Below, piece after piece: positions 8,203 to 13,909 of a stretch of 36,367 nt of DNA (positions within the stretch are counted from its first letter, which is position 1; each line of letters opens with the position of its first letter). Origin of the DNA: Lachnospiraceae bacterium (lineage in GTDB: Bacteria; Bacillota; Clostridia; Lachnospirales; Lachnospiraceae); assembly GCA_022792335.1 (NCBI GenBank), contig JAAWAV010000047.1, positions 1 through 36,367 of the forward strand, written 5' to 3'. The position numbers and the translations under genes were made by a program. The notes under the pieces were generated by a model that saw only the letters and a program-made list of their open reading frames with translations, made no database searches and had not been told where the DNA came from.

Positions 8203-8835
8203 TTAATCCTCCATAAGTTCCTTGACACGCCCCGACTGTATCGCCATGATATTTTGGGCAATTTTCTCGTCTGGCCAGTCCCACCATTTCAAAGAAAGTA
8301 ACTCAGAAATCGTATCTTCATCAAAGCGTTTTTTTATTGGCTTTGCCGGGATACCTCCTACAATGGTATATGGCGGCACATCTTTTGTGACAAGGGCACG
8401 AGTGCCGATAATTGCTCCGTCGCCAATCGTAACTCCTGCCAAAATAACCGCTTCAAATCCAATCCATACATCATTGCCGATAATGATATCCCCCTTATTA
8501 TCCCAGCTCTTCGCCACGTTCTTCCCGTCCAGTCCCCACTCTTCAAAAAAGAGGGGAAAAGGATAAGTACTTAATGAAGTCAATGTATGGTTCGCACTGT
8601 TAAACAGAAATTTTGTTCCGCAGGCAATCGAACAAAACTTTCCTATGATGAGCTTATCATAATTAATGGGATAATGATACAGCACATTATGTTGTTCAAA
8701 CTTTGTCGGGTCATTTAAAAAATCATGATACATCGTATAATTTCCAACTTCAATATTGGGATTCGTAATCACATTTTTGAGATAAATCGTCTGCGTATCT
8801 CCCGTACGTGGATATAGGTTCCTTGAATCAGCCAT
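8203..8835 (-). CDS. Vat/CatB-like xenobiotic O-acetyltransferase (hexapeptide repeat)
   Basis: A 210-residue left-handed beta-helix acyltransferase close to the streptogramin A (Vat) and CatB chloramphenicol acetyltransferases. Seen in the sequence: [22 protein letters not shown], a hallmark of this subfamily; NSANHT with His83 at the position of the catalytic His of Vat(D); hexapeptide repeats from about 112 to 160 ([32 protein letters not shown]); and a C-terminal [19 protein letters not shown] helix. These enzymes acetylate a drug hydroxyl with acetyl-CoA. Vat-like homologues in many genomes have no proven drug substrate, so resistance is not established. The gene has its own promoter, AGGAGG 8 bases before the ATG, and is visibly more A+T-rich than its neighbours, which suggests acquisition. 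Confidence 0.85.
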   Translation of the reverse strand: MADSRNLYPRTGDTQTIYLKNVITNPNIEVGNYTMYHDFLNDPTKFEQHNVLYHYPINYDKLIIGKFCSIACGTKFLFNSANHTLTSLSTYPFPLFFEEWGLDGKNVAKSWDNKGDIIIGNDVWIGFEAVILAGVTIGDGAIIGTRALVTKDVPPYTIVGGIPAKPIKKRFDEDTISELLSLKWWDWPDEKIAQNIMAIQSGRVKELMED

Positions 8836-8867
8836 TTTACACTCCTCCTATGGGTTATATTTCACAT

Positions 8868-8896
8868 ATTTTATTCCTCTGGTACCTTCTTTTCAA
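8868..8896 (-). promoter_or_regulatory. Promoter of the Vat/CatB-like gene
   Basis: On the minus strand TTGAAA (8891-8896), a 17-nt spacer and TAAAAT (8868-8873), 33 bases before the start codon. Confidence 0.72.
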
Positions 8897-8924
8897 TACA
8901 CCAAACAGTACAGATATCATGTGT

Positions 8925-8956
8925 AAAAAAGAGCCGCCATTCTCCAGGCAGCTCTC
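8925..8956 (-). terminator. Terminator of an upstream remnant
   Basis: Minus-strand hairpin: GAGAGCTGCC pairs with GGCGGCTC (one G-T wobble) over an 8-nt loop, then TTTTTT. It lies behind the open-frame remnant at 8977-9096 and ahead of the acetyltransferase promoter, so it belongs to something other than either intact neighbour. Confidence 0.7.
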
Positions 8957-8976
8957 GTATAATTATTTCTGATATA

Positions 8977-9096
8977 TTATTTTTCTAATGGCATAAACTG
9001 AAAGATAGTAATCATCTGCAAGTCTTTCCATTTTTGTTTATACGCATCAGTCTCACCACCAATATTTTTTCGTTCTTTCCTGTCTGGCTGTGGATG
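8977..9096 (-). pseudogene. Possible 3' end of a decayed gene
   Basis: A frame of 39 codons without a start, ending GGETDAYKQKWKDLQMITIF-QFMPLEK-stop. The composition is protein-like and the stop is followed 20 bases later by a good terminator (8925-8956), as for a real gene end. Upstream the frame is closed by TGA. I do not recognise the family. Together with the terminator this suggests that a gene once lay between the tRNA and the acetyltransferase. Confidence 0.25.
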
Positions 9097-9124
9097 GTTT
9101 TGTCAATGACAGTATAAAATACAT

Positions 9125-9177
9125 AAAAAGCCCCGGAAACGCGGAAGTTTTCTTACTCTTCCAGCATTTCCGGGACT
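9125..9177 (-). terminator. Terminator of tRNA-Leu
   Basis: Minus-strand hairpin with long arms (9158-9177 and 9130-9147; core CCCGGAAA/TTTCCGGG plus GGAAG/CTTCC with two small mismatches), followed by TTTTT at 9125-9129. It starts 11 bases past the tRNA. Confidence 0.88.
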
Positions 9178-9187
9178 TTCGCACTCC

Positions 9188-9270
9188 TGCGGATGGTGGG
9201 ACTTGAACCCACACGAGGTCGCCCCCGTCAGATTTTGAGTCTGATGCGTCTGCCATTCCGCCACATCCGC
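9188..9270 (-). tRNA. tRNA-Leu(CAA)
   Basis: An 83-nt class II tRNA read on the minus strand. The acceptor stem GCGGATG/CATCCGC is perfect with discriminator A. The anticodon arm TCAGA-CTCAAAA-TCTGA gives anticodon CAA, which decodes UUG. There is a long variable arm and the T-arm GTGGGTTCAAGTCCCAC. The 3' CCA is not encoded; GGAG follows. It has its own consensus promoter and terminator, so it is a single-gene unit. Confidence 0.95.
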
Positions 9271-9310
9271 CAATGGTTCCCTGAACAAAATCGCCCTCAA
9301 ACCGAAATTT

Positions 9311-9339
9311 ATTGTACCATATCTGCCTAAATTATGCAA
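9311..9339 (-). promoter_or_regulatory. Promoter of tRNA-Leu
   Basis: Minus-strand TTGCAT (9334-9339), 17-nt spacer and TACAAT (9311-9316), 41 bases before the mature 5' end. Confidence 0.8.
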
Positions 9340-9380
9340 GCATTTTTTCCCATACAGAAATCTATTTCTGAAATTTATAG

Positions 9381-9536
9381 AAACGGTATCCTCCGTATCT
9401 GTAGGATTCTGTTTGATAAGGCAGGGGCCGTGATAGAGCATTTAAATTTCCCTCTCCGTCTCCGCTTTCGCCTGATAAGCGGAGACAGGGGGACAGATAG
9501 ACACCAAAACTATACCGTTTTTCCCAAGCCCCTGCC
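9381..9536. repeat. Nested and crossed inverted repeats between tRNA-Leu promoter and cstA
   Basis: Three perfect inverted repeats lie in the 302-bp gene-free interval 9271-9573. AAACGGTAT (9381-9389) matches ATACCGTTT (9512-9520). GGCAGGGGC (9420-9428) matches GCCCCTGCC (9528-9536). GTCTCCGCTT (9458-9467) pairs with AAGCGGAGAC (9477-9486) over a 9-nt loop. The first two cross each other, as in a pseudoknot or alternative fold. No T-run follows, so it is not a standard terminator for cstA, although it lies directly behind it. Confidence 0.6.
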
Positions 9537-9573
9537 TCTTTGTCATCTTTCTGTGCAGATCTCAAAGCCTAAT

Positions 9574-11301
9574 TTAGTTCGCTGTTTTCTTTGCCGACTG
9601 TGCCCGAAACGTCTGGACGCCTTCCACCACCAGGACAATGGCCAGAATCGCCATGGCCGCAGCAAACAGTAACTGGAACCAGTCTCCCCACGCGGCTGCC
9701 TGATCCGGTACCATACCGGCAATCAGCTTGACTTTACCGATGACCGTAATCACCAGGCTGGTCAAGGTAGCTGCCAGCATAAATACCATGGGGATATAAA
9801 ACATCTTGTTATTTTTACCCACATTGCCAAGCCATGCGGCGACTGCCATCAGGGCGATGCCTGCAAGAAGCTGATTGGCCGCGCCAAACAATCCCCAGAT
9901 CTGGCTGAGACTTAAACCTCCAAGAATGCAGCCAATAAGAACCATCAATCCAGTTCCCACCAGCGGATGAGCCAGTACTTTGCGAACACCGGTGGCGTCT
10001 TTGTATGTATTCTCACCATCTTTTAAAAACAGCTCCGAGAACATAAATCGAGAAAGACGGGTACCAGTATCCAGAGAGGTCAGTGCAAATACGGAAACAG
10101 CCAGCGTCAGCAGTGCATAAATCGTGCCGTAAACATGAGTGGTCTCTCCGCTGAACATGAGCGCAATACCGCCTGCAAAAGCCGCAGAAGGAGAACCAAA
10201 GCCGCCCTCCAGATATTTGTCAAACACCATACCAACCGCGAGCAGCGCCACAATACCAAGAGCAGATTCAATCAACATGGAACCATATCCAATGGCCTTG
10301 GCATTCTTTTCACTGTCAAGTTGCTTGGAAGAAGTACCGGTGGAAATCAGGCTGTGGAAGCCAGAACATGCGCCGCAAGCCACTGTGATAAACAGAGCCG
10401 GGAACAGGGTGCCGATCTTGGTACTCCAGCCGGTAAATGCAGGAATCGTAAACGTCGTACTTCCTGTAAAAGCGGAAATCAAAATTCCTATAATTGCCAG
10501 CGCCATCATGGCGTACAGCAGGAAACTGGACAAATAATCACGAGGCTGCAACATGATCCATACAGGAATCAGGGAAGCAATCGTAATGTAAACGCCGATA
10601 AACACAATCCAGCCGATACGTCCCATGGCAAGGCCCACATTCAGGCCAAGAGCTATAATGGCTACAATACCGATCAGACCGACGATCGTCGCCGGAACAG
10701 TTTTTACGCCGAAGCGGTTGGTCATCATACCATAAACAATCGCCAGCAGAATAAAGAGTACGGAAATCATGGCTGTCGTCTGATTTCCGGTAGGATTGGT
10801 CGTAAAACCAAAAGTCACGTCTGCATCTGACGCCGTAAAGAAGGTACCTGCCACAACATTTACAAAGGAAGCAATGACAAGAATCAGGACCAGAAGTGCA
10901 AAAATGATAAACAGCTTCTGTGCTCTCTTACCCATGGAATCTTTAATAATTTCACCTACTGATTTTCCTTCATGGCGAATGGAAGCAAACAGAGAGCCAA
11001 AGTCCTGTAAACCACCAAAAAAGATACCGCCGATGATGCACCAGAGGAATACGGGAACCCATCCGAATACAGAAGCCTGGATCGGACCATTGATGGGTCC
11101 TGCACCTGCAATTGAGGAAAAATGATGCCCCATCAAAACTGCGGGAGGCGCCGCGACATAGTCCACACCGTCCTCCATTTCCAGTGCAGGCGTTTTTCTT
11201 TTCGGGTCAATGCCCCATTGTTTCGCCAGCCAGGAGCCATAGAAAACATAGCCGATGACCAGCAGAACAATTGCAACAAGAATAATAAGTAATGCTGTCA
11301 T
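9574..11301 (-). CDS. cstA: Carbon starvation protein A (CstA), short form
   Basis: A polytopic membrane transporter of 575 residues. Established work on CstA-family proteins of enterobacteria supports uptake of peptides and/or pyruvate. The diagnostic motif HHFSSIAGAGPINGP is at about 59-73, followed by alternating hydrophobic helices to the end (at least 14 by eye). It is shorter than the ~700-residue E. coli form and matches the short version common in Firmicutes. AAGGAG lies 8 bases before the ATG. It is the last gene of an operon: two small genes of unknown function precede it with gaps of 19 and 3 nt. No LytS/LytT-type two-component system is next to it, unlike pyruvate-responsive systems elsewhere. 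Confidence 0.92.
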   Translation of the reverse strand: MTALLIILVAIVLLVIGYVFYGSWLAKQWGIDPKRKTPALEMEDGVDYVAAPPAVLMGHHFSSIAGAGPINGPIQASVFGWVPVFLWCIIGGIFFGGLQDFGSLFASIRHEGKSVGEIIKDSMGKRAQKLFIIFALLVLILVIASFVNVVAGTFFTASDADVTFGFTTNPTGNQTTAMISVLFILLAIVYGMMTNRFGVKTVPATIVGLIGIVAIIALGLNVGLAMGRIGWIVFIGVYITIASLIPVWIMLQPRDYLSSFLLYAMMALAIIGILISAFTGSTTFTIPAFTGWSTKIGTLFPALFITVACGACSGFHSLISTGTSSKQLDSEKNAKAIGYGSMLIESALGIVALLAVGMVFDKYLEGGFGSPSAAFAGGIALMFSGETTHVYGTIYALLTLAVSVFALTSLDTGTRLSRFMFSELFLKDGENTYKDATGVRKVLAHPLVGTGLMVLIGCILGGLSLSQIWGLFGAANQLLAGIALMAVAAWLGNVGKNNKMFYIPMVFMLAATLTSLVITVIGKVKLIAGMVPDQAAAWGDWFQLLFAAAMAILAIVLVVEGVQTFRAQSAKKTAN

Positions 11302-11320
11302 GTTTCATTCTCCTTCTTTT

Positions 11321-11812
11321 TTAGAATATATTACTGACAAGCTTTCTAAGGTTTCGGCCTTGGCGGTTACAGGCGACTCGCCCGGAAGAAAGCTCGACGG
11401 CAATCAGACGATAATGACTCCATCCCTGGAATCCAAGACGGTAGCTTTTGTAATGTTTTGTTTTCGGAATCATAGAAAAAACTTCTTTTTCCATATATTC
11501 CGCCAGAATCACCAAAACGATATCTGTGTTCCGGTGGTTGGCATGAGGTTTTACGCGGGCAAGTCCCCTCTCCCAGGCGGCCTCATCAAAAGCGACGAAA
11601 CCCTCCCTGTCCAGTCGGTCAGCCGTGGCAAAATAGACATATTCTTTGGAATCCATTTCTGCGATCCTCGCGCTTTTCACCAGAAAATACTGCTCGTCAT
11701 GGAGGGAAAACTCTGCCTCCGCCACAAAAGGTTCTGTCACTGCTTCCCGACGAACATCGTAATACCGTTCAAAAGAGTGAAGCAGCTTATCAAGCATTTC
11801 TGTCATCTCCAT
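11321..11812 (-). CDS. Conserved hypothetical protein in the cstA operon
   Basis: A soluble 163-residue protein I cannot assign to a named family. It begins with an amphipathic helix (MLDKLLHSFERYYDV), then FVAEAEFSLHDEQYFLVKSARIAEMDSKEYVYFA, a mixed beta pattern, and later a KPHANHRNTDIVLVILAEYM segment and a basic C-terminus (GRNLRKLVSNIF). No signal peptide or membrane helix is seen. AAGGAG lies 6 bases before the ATG. It is packed between the 123-residue gene (3-nt gap) and cstA (19-nt gap), so it is expected to be co-expressed with the transporter and may modulate or depend on it. The functional link is inference from operon position only. Confidence 0.8.
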   Translation of the reverse strand: MEMTEMLDKLLHSFERYYDVRREAVTEPFVAEAEFSLHDEQYFLVKSARIAEMDSKEYVYFATADRLDREGFVAFDEAAWERGLARVKPHANHRNTDIVLVILAEYMEKEVFSMIPKTKHYKSYRLGFQGWSHYRLIAVELSSGRVACNRQGRNLRKLVSNIF

Positions 11813-11815
11813 GGA

Positions 11816-12187
11816 TCACTCCTTTTTTGTCGCAGGCGGCGCCGTAAAATCTGCATCCGGAATCTTACTTTTCAGTTCTTCCATGAGCCCTTTCGCCGCC
11901 CTGGTTCCCGGCAGTCCAATCTGGGCCAGCTCTTTGGAGTCTGAACAGACGACCAGATGCTCCACCTGCAAATCTCCTCTGCCGCAACAAAGCTTTGCCG
12001 GAACCAACATGACTCTTCGAAATACCCGGCGAATACAAGGATAAGGAATGTAATAGACCTTCCAGCCTTTCCGGAAATACAGATATGTCTCTCCCAGCCT
12101 TACCACTCCAATCTCCTTTGCCACCTTATAATCGAGCGCCAGTTCCTCTTGATTTCCTTCTGCTTGTGCCAACGGATAGAACTTCAA
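11816..12187 (-). CDS. Hypothetical protein, first gene of the cstA operon
   Basis: A 123-residue soluble protein with a pattern suggestive of a PH-like beta-barrel followed by a helix: KEIGVVRLGETYLYFRKGWKVYYIPYPCIRRVFRRV, then a second strand set and the helix GTRAAKGLMEELKSKI; the tail is Pro/Ala/Lys-rich. The fold is a guess from pattern, not from a match. The start is TTG at 12187, supported by AGGAG 9 bases upstream and by the promoter just before it; no ATG or GTG is better placed. It is followed 3 nt later by the 163-residue gene and then cstA. Function unknown. Confidence 0.7.
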   Translation of the reverse strand: MKFYPLAQAEGNQEELALDYKVAKEIGVVRLGETYLYFRKGWKVYYIPYPCIRRVFRRVMLVPAKLCCGRGDLQVEHLVVCSDSKELAQIGLPGTRAAKGLMEELKSKIPDADFTAPPATKKE

Positions 12188-12225
12188 TGCTTTACACTCC
12201 TAAACTTTCTATAATTGACTTTATT

Positions 12226-12254
12226 ATATTAGCAACATCTTTATAATTTTTCAA
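12226..12254 (-). promoter_or_regulatory. Promoter of the hypothetical-hypothetical-cstA operon
   Basis: Minus-strand TTGAAA (12249-12254), 17-nt spacer and TAATAT (12226-12231); an overlapping TATAAT is at 12223-12228. The surrounding 12210-12310 is strongly A+T-rich. Confidence 0.65.
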
Positions 12255-12380
12255 GATTTTTTTTATATTTTTTTTAGAAATTGGTTTGCTTTTCCTAACA
12301 GTAAAAAAGGAATCTATTTCCGGTTTTCCAGCCTTTTGATACTTCCCTGCAGTTTCGTCCGGCAGATACAAATAAAATAC

Positions 12381-12409
12381 TTGCGAAGAAGGGCAACTAT
12401 GTGTAAAAT
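12381..12409 (+). promoter_or_regulatory. Promoter of luxS
   Basis: TTGCGA (12381-12386), 17-nt spacer and TAAAAT (12404-12409). It is followed at once by a perfect 8-bp inverted repeat, AGAGAAAA-GGGA-TTTTCTCT (12411-12430), overlapping the expected transcription start; this could be an operator or a 5' mRNA hairpin. A leader of about 125 nt results. Confidence 0.6.
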
Positions 12410-12439
12410 CAGAGAAAAGGGATTTTCTCTCTATTATTA

Positions 12440-12525
12440 CACCGTCGATTGGCAAGAACATACACGGCCCGGCAAGAGACAGATGATGTCGCTTGGAATG
12501 TGTATATCCCTGTCAGTCTACGGTA
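12440..12525 (+). repeat. Inverted-repeat element in the luxS leader (copy 1)
   Basis: The left arm at 12440-12456 (CACCGTCGATTGGCAAG) is complementary at 12 of 17 positions to the right arm at 12509-12525 (CCTGTCAGTCTACGGTA). The left 31 bases (from 12441) match 24 of 31 bases at the left end of the element at 20388-20486, with most differences being transitions. It fills the leader between the luxS promoter and the AAAGGA ribosome site. Whether this is a mobile repeat or a conserved RNA structure cannot be told here. Confidence 0.55.
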
Positions 12526-12541
12526 GGAAAGGACAATTATT

Positions 12542-13021
12542 ATGGAAAAAATCGCCAGCTTTACTGTAAATCATTTAACTCTGCTCCCAGGTCTCTACGT
12601 TTCCCGTAAGGACCATGTAGGCGACAACGTTATTACCACCTTTGACATTCGTATGACCCGTCCCAATTATGAGCCGGTCATGAACACAGCAGAGCTTCAT
12701 ACTATTGAACACCTGGGAGCTACTTTCCTTCGAAATCATCCCGTTTATGGAGATAAAACCATTTACTTCGGCCCCATGGGCTGTCGGACCGGCTGTTATC
12801 TTCTGCTGTCTGGCGACTATGAGTCAAAAGACATTGTTCCTCTTATGAAGGAAATGTTCTCTTTTATCCGGGATTTTAGTAGCGAGGTGCCGGGAGCCAG
12901 GGCCAGAGATTGCGGAAACTATATGGACCTGAATCTGCCCATGGCCAATTATTTGGCGGATCGTTATCTGAGAGAAGTTCTGGAGAATATCGGGGAAGAA
13001 CGCCTGATTTATCCGGAATAA
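12542..13021 (+). CDS. luxS: S-ribosylhomocysteine lyase (LuxS, autoinducer-2 synthesis)
   Basis: Cleaves S-ribosylhomocysteine to homocysteine and the AI-2 precursor DPD in the activated methyl cycle. The 159 residues are full length. Metal ligands are visible as His53 and His57 in the HTIEH motif and Cys124 in RDCGNY; Cys81 in MGCRTG and Glu56 are the expected catalytic residues. AAAGGA lies 8 bases before the ATG. The gene stands alone: no pfs/mtnN or methionine gene adjoins it. A 125-nt leader with an inverted-repeat element precedes it. I see no convincing terminator in 13022-13177; a short CCCA...TGGG match there lacks a T-run. Confidence 0.96.
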   Translation: MEKIASFTVNHLTLLPGLYVSRKDHVGDNVITTFDIRMTRPNYEPVMNTAELHTIEHLGATFLRNHPVYGDKTIYFGPMGCRTGCYLLLSGDYESKDIVPLMKEMFSFIRDFSSEVPGARARDCGNYMDLNLPMANYLADRYLREVLENIGEERLIYPE

Positions 13022-13177
13022 TCAGGAACAGAAAACATGAGTCCCAAAACGAACGTACTGGGAAAAATTTATGCATGCGTTTCTGAACGGGAAATTTGGA
13101 TCAAACAGAACTTATATAGAAGAATCCTGGTTTTCTGACATACTTTGGACCGTTCAAGACTGAATAAACAGATCAGT

Positions 13178-13885
13178 TCAGCCAAACAGAATGTAGTCCA
13201 GGAAGGCTAAAAGGGACAGGTGGACTGGGTAAAAGAAATAAAAAAAGTATTTCTGTACCAGGGCGCCTGCTCTCTTTTTGGGAGTTTTTCCGCCTTTTTC
13301 TCCGTTGTAGAAAAAGATCAGAGGCAGGGCCGCCAGAGCATAAATTTCCAGGCCGCCCATAAATACTATGACCAGAGCAGTGCTTATATACATGGCCATG
13401 GGCCTGAAGCGGAAAAAATAGAACAGATAGATCATCAGCACGCCTTCCGCCCCATAGTCGCAGTGAATGACATAGGCCAGGCACAGCATGGAGACCACGG
13501 TCATGATGGCATAGATGGGCTGAGTGTTCGCCAGGAACCGATTATATAAATATAGGAGCAGAAGGCCGATGAACAGGGTGAAAAACACATTCTGGTAATC
13601 CGGATGCCAAAAGCGGCGAAACACCACCAGATCAAAGGGAATCTCCGAGAGCAGAGCAAATATTCCAAGGCGGATCAGATATTTTTTCACGTCTCTGGTA
13701 TGGTAAAACCCTTCCACCAAAAGGAAGCAAAAGATCGGGAACGCCAGCCTCCCGATGATACGCATCGCCGTCCATATCTCCCTGGAAACACCAGCTGAAA
13801 GTACGATTCCCAGATGATCGATGAACATCGTCATAACAGCGATCCACTTCAACATCCTGCCGCTTAAAAATTTTTTCTGCTCCAT
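13178..13885 (-). CDS. TraX-family integral membrane protein
   Basis: A 235-residue polytopic protein with the TraX pattern: a first helix KWIAVMTMFIDHLGIV, RLAFPIFCFLLVEGFYHTRDVKKYLIRLGIFALLSEIPFDL, and a C-terminal FFYPVHLSLLAFLDYIL. TraX of F plasmid acetylates pilin; chromosomal homologues in Clostridia are not linked to conjugation and belong to the wider acyltransferase-like membrane group. No other conjugation gene is present here, so a pilin role is unlikely. The FYPVHL motif near the end fits an acyltransferase-like fold. GAGGA lies about 9 bases before the ATG. It is the last gene of the xth operon, 24 nt behind the GlgX-like gene. Confidence 0.85.
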   Translation of the reverse strand: MEQKKFLSGRMLKWIAVMTMFIDHLGIVLSAGVSREIWTAMRIIGRLAFPIFCFLLVEGFYHTRDVKKYLIRLGIFALLSEIPFDLVVFRRFWHPDYQNVFFTLFIGLLLLYLYNRFLANTQPIYAIMTVVSMLCLAYVIHCDYGAEGVLMIYLFYFFRFRPMAMYISTALVIVFMGGLEIYALAALPLIFFYNGEKGGKTPKKRAGALVQKYFFYFFYPVHLSLLAFLDYILFG

Positions 13886-13909
13886 ATTGCCGATTCCTCT
13901 TTTCTACCC

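Noticed and set aside
8203-9270. Genomic island with an att site at tRNA-Leu
   Set aside because: No integrase and no direct repeat of the tRNA 3' end was found in the interval; only composition and remnants remain as hints.
9103-9441. 112-codon minus-strand frame with a GGAGAGGG-like ribosome site
   Set aside because: It runs straight through the tRNA-Leu gene, its promoter and terminator; the protein is a translation of tRNA sequence.
12192-12461. 89-codon minus-strand frame ahead of the cstA operon (ends KKILKNYKDVANIIKSIIESLGV)
   Set aside because: It has no ribosome site, covers the likely promoters of both cstA operon and luxS, and its Lys/Ile/Asn-rich end follows from A+T-rich promoter DNA. 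A decayed gene end cannot be fully excluded.
13178-13885. TraX as evidence for a conjugative element
   Set aside because: No relaxase, coupling protein or type IV secretion gene is present, and chromosomal TraX-like proteins are common in Clostridia.
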